A stretch of DNA of 64,000 nt from contig JADKAW010000047.1 in the NCBI GenBank assembly GCA_016719055.1, forward strand, positions 62,001 to 126,000, given 5' to 3'. The notes under the pieces were generated by a model. That model saw only the letters and a list, made by a program, of their open reading frames with translations. It did not search any database and had not been told where the DNA came from. Position 1 is the first letter of the stretch. Each line of letters starts with the position of its first letter. The stretch is from Candidatus Rhodoferax mariagerensis. GTDB lineage: Bacteria; Pseudomonadota; Gammaproteobacteria; Burkholderiales; Burkholderiaceae_C. The translations under genes and the position numbers were made by a program. Below are positions 35,813-44,547 of the stretch, piece by piece.

Positions 35813-36061
35813 CTAGCGGTAAAACGCCTCCACCCGGCCCTTCAGCTTGATCAGAAGCGGCTGGCCCTTGCGGTCGAGCGTCTTGCCGGCGGGTACCTTG
35901 ATCCAGCCTTCGCTGATGCAGTATTCCTCGACATCGACGCGTTCTTTGTCATTGAACCGGATGCCGATGTCGTGCTCGAACACAGCTGCAACATGGTGAG
36001 GGCTGCGCACGTCAATCGACAGGTGGTCGGGCAGATCGGGGCGTTGGGTGATTTCGGTCAT
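35813..36061 (-). CDS. DUF3297 family protein
   Basis: 82 residues with the strongly conserved DUF3297 pattern: PDLPDHLSIDVRSPHHVAAV, then FEHDIGIRFNDKER, EEYCISEGWIKVPAGK and LLIKLKG. Function unknown; the family is common in proteobacteria. It lies 36 bp after nadA and may be the last gene of the nadC-nadA operon. Confidence 0.92.
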   Translation of the reverse strand: MTEITQRPDLPDHLSIDVRSPHHVAAVFEHDIGIRFNDKERVDVEEYCISEGWIKVPAGKTLDRKGQPLLIKLKGRVEAFYR

Positions 36062-36097
36062 AAATGTCTTCTTTCAAAGCTTGTCTTGTGCCAGCGA

Positions 36098-37234
36098 TCA
36101 GGCTGCGCCAATGTTGGGCACCAGGCTACCAGCATCATGGCCGCTCTTGAGCGCTGCCGTAAACGCCAGCATCCGGTCAATCGGCAGGCGCGCGCGCAAA
36201 CCCAGCGATGCATCAACTTGAACCTCATTGGCCCCGGTTTCAAGTACCCGCACCACGTCTTGCAAGCCGTTCATTGCCATCCACGGGCAATGGGCGCAGC
36301 TCTTGCAAGTGGCGCTGTTGCCGGCAGTGGGCGCTTCCAGAAACAGTTTGCCGGGGTTCTGGGTGCGCAGCTTGTGCATCATGCCGTTGTCGGTGGCCAC
36401 AATGAATGTGCGTGCGTCCATTTCGCGTGCGGCTTTCAGAATGGCCGAGGTGGAGCCCACCGCGTCAGCCAATGCCACCACATGTTCAGGTGACTCGGGG
36501 TGAACCAGCACTTTGGCGCCAGGGTATTCAGCTATCAGGCCTTCAAGCTCAACCGCCTTGAACTCGTCGTGAACGATGCAGGAGCCCCCCCACATCACCA
36601 TGTCAGCGCCGGTTTCACGCTGGATATAGCCCCCCAGATGCCGGTCGGGTGCCCACAAGATTTTGTGGCCCTTGTCCTTGAGGGCTTGCACCACGTCGAG
36701 TGCGCAACTGGAGGTCACCAGCCAGTCAGAACGCGCCTTGACCGCTGCGCTGGTGTTGGCGTAAACCACCACGGTTCGGTCCGGATGGGCGTCGCAAAAG
36801 GCGCTGAATTCATCCAGCGGGCAACCCAGGTCGAGCGAACAGTTGGCATCCAGATCAGGCATCAACACGCGCTTTTCGGGCGACAGAATCTTGGCCGTTT
36901 CGCCCATGAATCGAACGCCCGACACCACCAGCGTGGTGGCGGCGTGGTCGCGGCCAAAACGCGCCATTTCCAGTGAATCACTGACCAGACCACCGTTTTC
37001 TTCGGCCAGGTCCTGCAAATCGGGGTGCACATAGTAGTGCGACACCATCACCGCATTTTTTTCTTTGAGCAGGCGACGTATTTTGTCTTTGAGGGCAGCG
37101 CGCTGTGGCACAGACGGCTCAACCGGCACGCGCGCCCAAGCATGTTTGGTGGCACAGACCGAGCCACTGTGCTGCACATCGTTCTGTGGTTGCTCGTAAT
37201 CCACCTCTTTCACAGCCAGGCCCTGATCCATCAT
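36098..37234 (-). CDS. nadA: Quinolinate synthase
   Basis: I prefer the ATG at 37234; an earlier in-frame ATG at 37291 would overlap nadC and run through a repeat copy. 378 residues. Conserved features are VMVSHYYVHPDLQDLAE, VSGVRFMGETAKIL, MPDLDANCSLDLGCP, HPES and ATCKSCAHCPWMAMNGLQ. Cysteines in LDANCSLD, GGSCIVH and the CKSC region can bind the 4Fe-4S cluster. It condenses iminoaspartate with DHAP to quinolinate. It follows nadC closely. Confidence 0.95.
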   Translation of the reverse strand: MMDQGLAVKEVDYEQPQNDVQHSGSVCATKHAWARVPVEPSVPQRAALKDKIRRLLKEKNAVMVSHYYVHPDLQDLAEENGGLVSDSLEMARFGRDHAATTLVVSGVRFMGETAKILSPEKRVLMPDLDANCSLDLGCPLDEFSAFCDAHPDRTVVVYANTSAAVKARSDWLVTSSCALDVVQALKDKGHKILWAPDRHLGGYIQRETGADMVMWGGSCIVHDEFKAVELEGLIAEYPGAKVLVHPESPEHVVALADAVGSTSAILKAAREMDARTFIVATDNGMMHKLRTQNPGKLFLEAPTAGNSATCKSCAHCPWMAMNGLQDVVRVLETGANEVQVDASLGLRARLPIDRMLAFTAALKSGHDAGSLVPNIGAA

Positions 37235-37257
37235 GGCCACTCCAGATACAAAATAAA

Positions 37258-37286
37258 TAGCGGCAAACGCAGACTCAGAGAGGGCT
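37258..37286 (-). repeat. AGCCC-N19-NGCTA repeat, copy 7
   Basis: Minus-strand copy: AGCCC (37286-37282), 19 bases, CGCTA (37262-37258). It lies between the nadC stop and the likely nadA start. Confidence 0.5.
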
Positions 37287-38153
37287 GTCAATGAAACGCA
37301 TCGAAAAGTCGATGGCTTTCACATTCTTCGTCAGTTCGCCGATCGATATCCGGTCAACCCCGGTGGCGGCAATCGCGCACACACTTGACAGATTGACGCC
37401 GCCCGAGACTTCCAGCAATGCCCGACCAGCGGTGATATGCACGGCTTCATGCAATTGCGACAAGCCCATGTTGTCGAGCAGGATCATGTTGGCACCGGCT
37501 TGCAAGGCCTCGCGCAGTTGATCCAGGTTTTCGACTTCGATCTGCACAAAACGGGCCTGGGGTGCGACCTCGGCAGCGCGGCGCAGCACGGCGGTGATGC
37601 CACCGGCCGCGGCAATGTGATTTTCCTTGATCAGTACCGCGTCATGCAAACCCAGCCGGTGGTTGACCCCACCGCCCACGCGCACCGCATATTTTTGCGC
37701 CAGACGCAGCCCAGGAATGGTCTTGCGGGTGTCAACAATGCCGGCACGCGCGCCCGGTACCTCGCGAACGGCTTGCACGTAGCTGCTGGTTTTGGTGGCC
37801 ACGCCACTGAGCAATTGCAAAAAATTGAGCGCCGTGCGCTCGGCTGTCAGCAAGGCGCGCGCCTGGCCCGCCACTTCCAGCACCACCTGGTCGGCTTCGC
37901 TGCGGTGCCCTTCGGGGATCTGCCAGGTGATTTGCGCGCTTGGGTCGAGTTGCAGCAAGGCCAGTTCGGCCCACGGTGCCCCACAAATGACAGCTGGCTC
38001 ACGCGCCACAACCAGAGCGCGAGCGCGCCGGCTGGGGTCCACCAAACCTGCCGTCAGATCGGCATTGCCCACGTCTTCAAGTAGCGCACGCTGCACATCG
38101 GCCAGCGCCAGGGCTGACACGGATGCGGTTGAAAAATCAAAATAAGCCGTCAT
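37275..38153 (-). CDS. nadC: Nicotinate-nucleotide pyrophosphorylase (carboxylating)
   Basis: 292 residues. Features: ALLEDVGNADLTAGLV at the start, ERTALNFLQLLSGVATKT, VDTRKTIPGLRLAQKYAV with the substrate-binding Arg/Lys set, GGGVNHRLGLHDAVLIKENH and a late EVSGGVN and DRISIGELTK. It converts quinolinate and PRPP to nicotinate mononucleotide. First gene of nadC-nadA. Confidence 0.96.
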   Translation of the reverse strand: MTAYFDFSTASVSALALADVQRALLEDVGNADLTAGLVDPSRRARALVVAREPAVICGAPWAELALLQLDPSAQITWQIPEGHRSEADQVVLEVAGQARALLTAERTALNFLQLLSGVATKTSSYVQAVREVPGARAGIVDTRKTIPGLRLAQKYAVRVGGGVNHRLGLHDAVLIKENHIAAAGGITAVLRRAAEVAPQARFVQIEVENLDQLREALQAGANMILLDNMGLSQLHEAVHITAGRALLEVSGGVNLSSVCAIAATGVDRISIGELTKNVKAIDFSMRFIDSPL

Positions 38154-38186
38154 ACAGAATTCTCCCGCGATTCAATTCAACTCAAT

Positions 38187-39212
38187 TCATACCAAAGTAG
38201 CCAACTCAGACCCGGGTTCGCGCCCCATCAGCCTGCGCACCGCTTGCTGCGGCGTCAAATGACCGTCGAGCAAGTCCACCACCGCCTGCGCGATGGGCAT
38301 GTCAACACCAAGATAGGCTGCGCGCTGCACCACCGTTCGTGCGCTGTAAACCCCTTCGGCCACGTGGCCCAGCGCATGCATCGCCTGTACCAAGGTTTGC
38401 CCGTGCGCCAGCGCCAGACCGACCTGGCGGTTGCGTGACAAATCACCTGTGGCCGTCAGCACCAGATCACCCAGGCCGCTCAAGCCCATGAAGGTCTCGG
38501 CCCGTGCGCCTAGCGCCAGTCCCAGGCGGGTCATCTCCGTCAGGCCACGGGTAATCAGGGCAGCGCGTGCATTCAGGCCCAACGCCAAACCATCACACAA
38601 TCCAGTGGCAATGGCCAGCACGTTTTTCACCGCGCCGCCAACCTCCACACCGACCATGTCGTCATTCGCATAGACCCGCAAACTGGCGCTGTGAAACGCT
38701 TCAACCAACACCTGACGCACGGTCTCGTGCGGGCTGGCTGCCACCAAAGCGGTTGGCTTTCCACGCGCCACTTCTTCGGCAAAGCTTGGTCCACTGACAA
38801 TACCTGCTATCAAATAAGGAGCTACCTGTGCTTTTATTTCATGGGCCAGAAGGCCAAAAGCACCAGCTACCGGGACTTCAAAACCTTTGCAAAGCCAAGC
38901 CACCGGCATCGGGCAGTCGCGCAACACCAACAACACCTGGCGCAATGCTGCCATGGGCGTGGCAATCACCACCAAATCGGCATCGACCACCAGCGCCGGC
39001 AGCTCAGGCGCTGGCACGGCACTCAAGTCCAGCGTGGGCGGCAGCGCAATGCCAGCCAGATAGCGCTGGTTTTCAGCCTGCGCCCGCATGCGGCCGAGCT
39101 GCGCTGCGCTACGTGCCCAGAGCGTCACCTGATGCTGGGCAGCGCCATTGCCAGCAGCACCTACCGCCAGGGCAGTGCCCCAGGCTCCAGCCCCAAGAAC
39201 TACCATTTTCAT
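38187..39212 (-). CDS. gpsA: Glycerol-3-phosphate dehydrogenase [NAD(P)+]
   Basis: 341 residues. The N-terminal dinucleotide motif is VLGAGAWGTALAVG; WARS, LVVIATPM, WLCKGFE, SGPSFAEEVARGKPTA, VEVGGAVKNVLAIATG (catalytic lysine) and NARAALITRGLTEM follow. It makes sn-glycerol 3-phosphate for phospholipids. The start codon lies at the edge of a dispersed repeat. It follows secB, as in related genomes. Confidence 0.95.
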   Translation of the reverse strand: MKMVVLGAGAWGTALAVGAAGNGAAQHQVTLWARSAAQLGRMRAQAENQRYLAGIALPPTLDLSAVPAPELPALVVDADLVVIATPMAALRQVLLVLRDCPMPVAWLCKGFEVPVAGAFGLLAHEIKAQVAPYLIAGIVSGPSFAEEVARGKPTALVAASPHETVRQVLVEAFHSASLRVYANDDMVGVEVGGAVKNVLAIATGLCDGLALGLNARAALITRGLTEMTRLGLALGARAETFMGLSGLGDLVLTATGDLSRNRQVGLALAHGQTLVQAMHALGHVAEGVYSARTVVQRAAYLGVDMPIAQAVVDLLDGHLTPQQAVRRLMGREPGSELATLV

Positions 39213-39240
39213 AGTGGTTTATGCAATGGATATAAGGGCT
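39212..39240 (-). repeat. AGCCC-N19-NGCTA-like repeat, copy 8 (at the gpsA start)
   Basis: On the minus strand AGCCC (39240-39236), 19 bases, CACTA (39216-39212). The right end carries one more change than the other copies. As at panC, the last A starts the ATG and is followed by GAAAAT. Confidence 0.5.
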
Positions 39241-39315
39241 AGAAGCCAAAAAGGTATAAAAAACGGGCTGTCATGTGCGATCGAGCCCGGCACTGGCAGG
39301 GACAGGGTGCAGCCA

Positions 39316-39774
39316 TTACTGGGTCATGATGGCTGGCGCGTCAGCCGTTTGAGCCGCTTGCTGCTGCTCAAACATGGCCTGGAAATTGATCTCTGAAAGA
39401 TGCACGGGCGGAAACCCGGCACGCTGAATCATGTCAGCCACATTGCCGCGCAAGTAGGGGTAAACAATTTGCGGGCAGGCAATGCCCATGATCGGACCCA
39501 TTTGATCCTGCGGCAGGTTGCGCACTTCAAAAATGCCGGATTGCGTGGCTTCCACCAGAAACACGGTCTTGTCCTTGATTTTGGTTTGCACCGTGGCGGT
39601 GACCGACACCTCATAAATGCCGTCTGCCACCGGCTGGGCATTGACGCCGAGCTGGATGTCCACGGTGGGTTGTTCCTTTTCCAGCAGAATCGACGGGGAG
39701 TTGGGTTGCTCAAGCGACGCCTCTTTGAGGTAAACACGTTGAATCTGGAAAACAGGATCTTGGGTTTCGGACAT
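39316..39774 (-). CDS. secB: Protein-export chaperone SecB
   Basis: 152 residues, typical length. PVFQIQRVYLKEASLEQPNS, GIYEVSVTATV, EATQSGIFEVR and FPYLR-like YPYLRGNVADMIQRAGFPPV are the core SecB signatures. It holds pre-proteins unfolded for SecA. In the operon rhodanese-grxC-secB-gpsA. Confidence 0.97.
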   Translation of the reverse strand: MSETQDPVFQIQRVYLKEASLEQPNSPSILLEKEQPTVDIQLGVNAQPVADGIYEVSVTATVQTKIKDKTVFLVEATQSGIFEVRNLPQDQMGPIMGIACPQIVYPYLRGNVADMIQRAGFPPVHLSEINFQAMFEQQQAAQTADAPAIMTQ

Positions 39775-39820
39775 GGGTTACTTTCTGTAAAAATTTTTTC
39801 AAAACTGACGGCGAATTATC

Positions 39821-40081
39821 TCAGGCACCGGCAAGCAGCGGCAGCAGGCGGCCTTGGCCATCCAGTGCCACCAGATCATCACAGCCACCCACATAGGTCT
39901 CGCCAATGAAAATCTGTGGCACGGTGCGCCGACCGGTCACACGCATCATGGTTTGCTGCTCGGCGGGGTTCAGGTCGATGCGGATTTCTTCAATCTGTTC
40001 GACGCCGCGTGCCTTGAGCAACTGCTTGGCCCGACTGCAATAGGGGCAAACAGCGGTGGTGTACATTTTGACGGGGGACAT
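39821..40081 (-). CDS. grxC: Glutaredoxin 3
   Basis: 86 residues with the dithiol site CPYCSRAK, the GSH-binding TVPQIFIGETYVGGCDD segment (cis-Pro and CDD) and a short final helix. It reduces protein disulfides with glutathione. It is 46 bp upstream of secB. Confidence 0.96.
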   Translation of the reverse strand: MSPVKMYTTAVCPYCSRAKQLLKARGVEQIEEIRIDLNPAEQQTMMRVTGRRTVPQIFIGETYVGGCDDLVALDGQGRLLPLLAGA

Positions 40082-40098
40082 GGCGGGTTCCTTCTGAG

Positions 40099-40506
40099 TC
40101 AGGCTTTTTCAACGGGCAAATTGGCCGAGCGCCAAGCGCCCATGCCACCGGACAACGACAGGGCTTTCTCAAACCCGAGCTTTTTGGCAATCGAGACCGC
40201 ACGGCTGCTGCGCGCACCCGACAGACAGACCAATATGACCGGCACGGCCTTGTTCTTGACCTGGGAGGCCAGCTTGCCTTCGAGTTGGCCCAGCGGAATG
40301 TTCTTGGCACCCACCACATGGCCGGCAGCGTACTCTGAAGGCTCGCAAACATCGACCACCACGGCTTTTTCATGGTTCATGAGCTGCACGGCAGCGTCCG
40401 GTGTCAGGGCACCCGGGCCGCCACCGCTGATGATCGGCCACAGCAACATGCCTCCCGCTGACAGCGCAACAGCGATCAACATCCAGTTATCGAGAAAAAA
40501 TTTCAC
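40099..40506 (-). CDS. Membrane-anchored rhodanese-like protein (YibN type)
   Basis: 135 residues. One N-terminal transmembrane helix (about 6-26) and a rhodanese domain with VVDVCEPSEYAAGHVVGAKN and the catalytic loop CLSGARSSRA (active Cys within CLSGARS). The E. coli homologue YibN also lies next to grxC and secB. Sulfur transfer is likely; the partner is unknown. Confidence 0.92.
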   Translation of the reverse strand: MKFFLDNWMLIAVALSAGGMLLWPIISGGGPGALTPDAAVQLMNHEKAVVVDVCEPSEYAAGHVVGAKNIPLGQLEGKLASQVKNKAVPVILVCLSGARSSRAVSIAKKLGFEKALSLSGGMGAWRSANLPVEKA

Positions 40507-40596
40507 TTGAGAATCCTTAAGGTCAGACGAAGAAATTAACCCGCCATTTTAGAATGCTGTGACTGCCTGAGCAGACTACCTGGAATACCTTGCATC

Positions 40597-40773
40597 AACT
40601 CGATCCGCGCCATGGCCAAATCTCTTGACAATATTTAGGACAACAGGCTGAACATGCCCAAGCGTCGTGCACTGATTTATGAGCTCGATACTGAGACCAA
40701 GCCCATCAGGCACTACTATCTGGGTGGTGCAGAGGCTGCTGCGAAAACGGCGGCAGTGGCAGCACCAGGCAAA
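40597..40773 (+). pseudogene. gpmA: 3' remnant of phosphoglycerate mutase gene
   Basis: The frame reads NSIRAMAKSLDNI, a stop (TAG at 40636), DNRLNMPKRRALIYELD and then KPIRHYYLGGAEAAAKTAAV. This is the C-terminus of 2,3-bisphosphoglycerate-dependent phosphoglycerate mutase (NSLRAL.KYLDN...LNIPTG.PLVYELD...P..HYYLGD.E). The N-terminal three quarters are gone. A 76-residue open frame from 40654 is only this remnant plus junk. In related genomes gpmA may stand just before ctpA (from memory). Confidence 0.75.
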
Positions 40774-40867
40774 TCCTGGATTTTTCTTCTCCTTTCACGG
40801 AACCTGTGCCAGCGGCCAGGCTCCAAACACCTCACATCAACCCGCTTTCACAGGTTCTGGAAACTAT

Positions 40868-42339
40868 ATGGGTCAAAAACTTAAGATCACCGGCTGGATT
40901 ACCCTGGGTGTCATGGCCGGTGCGCTCACCACGGTATCGCTGCAAACCGTAGCGCGCGGCACCTTGGCACCATTGCCATTGGAGGAGTTGCAACAGCTTG
41001 CTGCCGTGTTTGGCATGGTCAAGTCCAACTATGTCGAACCGGTGGACGAGAAAAAACTCATCACTGACGCCATTGCCGGCATGGTAGCGGGGCTCGATCC
41101 GCATTCGGTTTACCTGGACAAAAAAGCGTTGAAGGACTTTAACGAAGGCACCACAGGCAAGTTTGTCGGCGTCGGTATCGAGATTTCGCAGGAAGACGGG
41201 CTGGTCAAGGTGGTGTCACCGATTGAGGGCTCACCGGCTTTCAGGGCGGGACTCAAACCCAATGATCTGATTGTCAAGATTGACGACACACCAGTCAAAG
41301 GTTTGAGCCTCAATGAAGCGGTCAAGCGCATGCGCGGTGAGCCCAACACCAAGGTGCTGTTGAGCATTTTCCGCAAGGATGAAAACCGCACCTTCCCGGT
41401 CACTATCATCCGCGAAGAAATCCGCACCCAGTCGGTGCGCAGCAAGGTGATCGAGCCCGGTTATGCCTGGATACGGGTCAGCCAGTTTCAGGAACGCACG
41501 GTGGCCGACTTTGCCCGCAAGATGGAAGAAATCTACAAGCAGGACCCCAAACTTAAAGGCCTGGTGCTTGACCTGCGCAACGACCCGGGTGGCTACCTGG
41601 ACGCGGCCGTGGCGCTGTCTGCCGCTTTCCTGCCCGAAAATGTTACCGTGGTATCCGCCAATGGCCAGTTGGCTGAGAGCAAGTTCACCTACAAAGCATC
41701 GCCCCGGTTTTATGTCAGGCGCGGAGGCGCAGATCCGCTCAAGCAACTCGAAGAGGTGACGCACGGTGCGCTGAAAACTGTTGCCCTGGTCGTGCTGGTC
41801 AACGAGGGATCGGCCTCGGCCAGCGAAATCGTCGCGGGGCCCTGCAAGACCACAAACGCGCCAAACTGCTGGGCAGCCAAACCTTTGGCAAGGGTTCGGT
41901 GCAGACGGCGGTGTGCCTGGACTCTGCGTTCCGTATGGACAACTGCCCAACCGCAGCACTCAAACTCACCACCAGCCGCTACTACACCCCCAGTGGCAAG
42001 TCGATCCAGGCCAAGGGTATCGTGCCCGATCTCATGATCGACGAGACCGAAGAGGGCAACTTGTTTGCCGCCCTGCGAACGCGCGAAGCTGACCTGGAAA
42101 AACACCTCAACAGTGGCCAGGGCAACGAAATTAAGGACGCTGACCGCGAAAAGGCGCGCGAAGAAGCCCGCAAGAAGCTCGAGGACGAGCTGAAAAAGCC
42201 GGCAGCCGAACGCAGGATGCCTGAATTTGGCTCAGACAAAGACTTTCAACTGGTACAGGCCATCAAGCAGCTCAAGGGCTTGCCGGTGTTGGTCAGCAAG
42301 ACACAGGTCGAACGTAAAGAAGAAAAGAAAGAAAACTAG
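40868..42339 (+). pseudogene. ctpA: C-terminal processing protease (S41 family), split by a frameshift
   Basis: The ATG at 40868 opens a signal-anchored S41 protease: membrane segment near residues 7-25, a PDZ domain (GVGIEISQEDGLVKVVSPIE; KPNDLIVKIDD), and the protease core LVLDLRNDPGG and VNEGSASASEIVAG with the catalytic serine. At about 41837 the frame shifts: the sequence GCGGGGCCCTG lacks one G relative to the expected ...AG-A-L-Q reading. Homology continues in the -1 frame (GSVQT region, DSAFRMDNCPTAALKLTTSR, GKSIQAKGIVPD) to 42339. The catalytic Lys is just after the shift. Sequence error or inactivation. Confidence 0.85.
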
Positions 42340-42353
42340 GCCGGCAGCAATCG

Positions 42354-43106
42354 ATGCTCGACGACGACCTGCTGCGCTACTCGCGCCATATTCTTCTCAA
42401 TGAAATTGGCCTGGAAGGCCAGGCGCTTATCCAAAGTGCCCATGCGCTGATCGTGGGTGCGGGCGGGCTGGGGTCGCCCGTGGCGCTTTACCTGGGATCG
42501 GCTGGTGTTGGTCAGATCACCGTGGTGGACGACGACACGGTGGACTTGACCAATTTGCAGCGGCAGATTGCCCATACCCAGGCACGTGTCGGCAAGTCCA
42601 AGGTATCCTCATTACAGACCGCCATCCAGGCGATCAACCCCACCGTCACCGTCAGCGCCATCCAGGCACGCGCTGACGCCCAGTTGCTTGGCAAACTGGT
42701 GACAGCAGCCGACATCGTGATCGACTGTTGCGACAACTTTGAGACCCGCCATGCCATCAATGCCGCCTGCGTCAGGCTGCGCAAGCCGCTGGTATCAGGT
42801 GCCGCCATTCGTTTTGATGGACAGGTTTGCGTCTACGATCCGCGCGATGAAACCTCGCCCTGTTACGCCTGCGTTTTTCCACCGACCACTTCCTTTGAAG
42901 AAACCCGCTGTGCCACCATGGGCGTGTTTGCGCCATTGGTCGGCATTGTCGGCAGCCTGCAAGCGGCTGAGGCGCTCAAGGTCATCAGCGGGGTTGGGCG
43001 CGCGCTGACCGGGCGTTTGCTGATGATCGACGGGCGTGCCATGGAATTCACTGAGCTCAAGCTGGGGCGCAGCGCCAACTGCCCGGTGTGCGGCACGGCG
43101 GCCTGA
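42354..43106 (+). CDS. HesA/MoeB/ThiF-family adenylyltransferase
   Basis: 250 residues. The start is LLRYSRHILLNEIGLEGQ, then the nucleotide motif GAGGLGSPVALYLGSAGVG, DDDTVDLTNLQRQ, CDNFETRHAIN and Zn-binding pairs CYAC and CPVC. It activates the C-terminus of a ubiquitin-like sulfur carrier (MoaD or ThiS). By layout it is MoeB/ThiF, but which carrier it serves cannot be told. It follows ctpA by 14 bp. Confidence 0.93.
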   Translation: MLDDDLLRYSRHILLNEIGLEGQALIQSAHALIVGAGGLGSPVALYLGSAGVGQITVVDDDTVDLTNLQRQIAHTQARVGKSKVSSLQTAIQAINPTVTVSAIQARADAQLLGKLVTAADIVIDCCDNFETRHAINAACVRLRKPLVSGAAIRFDGQVCVYDPRDETSPCYACVFPPTTSFEETRCATMGVFAPLVGIVGSLQAAEALKVISGVGRALTGRLLMIDGRAMEFTELKLGRSANCPVCGTAA

Positions 43107-43119
43107 TCTTCAACCATCA

Positions 43120-43656
43120 TCAGGGTGGATAACAACTGCCATGCTTCTGGCGAAAGTCGCGCGGCAGCTTTGGCGAAGCTTCTGAAAACAAGCCCTTTCT
43201 GGCACTCCGTGCTGCCGCTTCTTCAGAGGCATAGGGCCCCAAACTGCGCCGCCAGCGATAAGACCAGGCCTGACCGGCACGGACCATGACAGCACCCACA
43301 TCCTGGCCATTGACCCGTATGCGCGCCAGCCCCCGACCATAGTCGTCATAGTGCCTGACGTCCACCTGCAGTAGCGCATGGCCCACCAACTGAATCAGTG
43401 CAGCACGCGAAGCCTGGCCACCGGTCTGACAAATTTCGGGCGCATCAATGCCCAGCAAGCGCAGTTTGCGCGATGGGTGGTTACCTTCGGGCTGAACCCA
43501 TAAAGTGTCGCCATCGGGCACGGTTGTCATGCGGGCGGTGAACGTTTCAGCCCAAGCTGTCGAGTTCACAAAAATCAGAACCAGCAGAAACCAGCGTGTC
43601 AAAGTGAAGCCAAGCGTCATGGGCTTATTGTTCGTTGATGCAAGTCGCATTGGCAT
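43120..43656 (-). CDS. Secreted thermonuclease (SNase-like) protein
   Basis: 178 residues; a start at residue 13 (MTLGFTLTR) gives a clean signal peptide ending STAWAE. SNase core: VPDGDTLWV, KLRLLGIDAPEI, GRGLARIRVNGQDVG, AWSYR and the C-terminal KGLFSEASP. Catalytic Arg/Asp/Glu positions resemble Staphylococcus nuclease, but the exact residues were not all assigned. Convergent with moeB/thiF. Confidence 0.85.
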   Translation of the reverse strand: MPMRLASTNNKPMTLGFTLTRWFLLVLIFVNSTAWAETFTARMTTVPDGDTLWVQPEGNHPSRKLRLLGIDAPEICQTGGQASRAALIQLVGHALLQVDVRHYDDYGRGLARIRVNGQDVGAVMVRAGQAWSYRWRRSLGPYASEEAAARSARKGLFSEASPKLPRDFRQKHGSCYPP

Positions 43657-43689
43657 CTATTTGACCTGATATCTGGCCCCGAAAAGGCG

Positions 43690-44532
43690 ATGAGTTTGCC
43701 GCATCCGCCAGAATTTGAACCTGTTAGACTCGAATTTTCAACAGTGGCGACTGACTTGACTCCCAAGCCTGCACATTCCATGGTCGACTTGCATGCGCTG
43801 CAACTGGACAATGCGCGGGCGCTGCTTGAGCATGCGTCACACAAGTTGCCAGCAGCCAACGCAAGCGCCACCCAGTATTTGCAGACGCTGATCGACAATT
43901 TGTGCGAGTTGTCGCTGAAAGATCCGCTCACTGGCCTGTCCAACCGGCGCTATTTTCAAACCGTGCTTGGGCGAGAAATTGAAGTGGTGGCACGCTCGGG
44001 TGAACCCGCTTTGCTGTTAATGCTTGATATCGACCATTTCAAAAAGGTCAACGACACCCATGGCCACCCAGCCGGTGACGCGGTGTTGCAGACAGTGGCC
44101 AAAACTCTGACCACCTGCGTACGCCCGATGGACACTGTGGCCCGTTTTGGCGGTGAAGAATTTGTGATTATTTTGCCGAGTTGCCAGGGCCCTTATGGAT
44201 ACCAGGTTGCAGAGCGAATCCGCGAGTCGGTCAACTCACTGAACATGACGGTGGCACCCGGCGTCAACCTCCGGGTCACCATCAGTATTGGCGGTGCATT
44301 TGCGCCGCGCTGGGTACGCTCAACCCCTGAGCTTTGGGTTGAACGGGCTGACAGCGAACTTTACCGTGCCAAAGCAGATGGCCGAAACCGGGTGTGTATT
44401 GAGCCACAACCGATTCTGGCGGTCAGCGCGGAAGAGAAAAATTTGTTGTTTGGTCCGCTCTCACTGGATGATCCGGCCTGGATCGAGAGCATGGTTGGCG
44501 ACGGATCTGTCGGTCATCAGGCAGTGCAATGA
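43690..44532 (+). CDS. Diguanylate cyclase (GGDEF domain)
   Basis: 280 residues. The N-terminal 75 residues are helical without a recognised sensor. The GGDEF domain (about 75-235) has DPLTGLSNRRYF, LDIDHFKKVNDTHGHPAGDA and the active site RFGGEEF. An inhibitory-site RxxD (RPMD) lies five residues before GGEEF, so product inhibition is expected. It makes c-di-GMP. It precedes the MinD-like ATPase by 15 bp. Confidence 0.93.
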   Translation: MSLPHPPEFEPVRLEFSTVATDLTPKPAHSMVDLHALQLDNARALLEHASHKLPAANASATQYLQTLIDNLCELSLKDPLTGLSNRRYFQTVLGREIEVVARSGEPALLLMLDIDHFKKVNDTHGHPAGDAVLQTVAKTLTTCVRPMDTVARFGGEEFVIILPSCQGPYGYQVAERIRESVNSLNMTVAPGVNLRVTISIGGAFAPRWVRSTPELWVERADSELYRAKADGRNRVCIEPQPILAVSAEEKNLLFGPLSLDDPAWIESMVGDGSVGHQAVQ

Positions 44533-44547
44533 ACAAAGTAAACTGAA

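Noticed and set aside
40654..40884. 76-residue open frame as an independent gene
   Set aside because: Its first half is the gpmA C-terminus and the rest is out-of-frame leader of ctpA.
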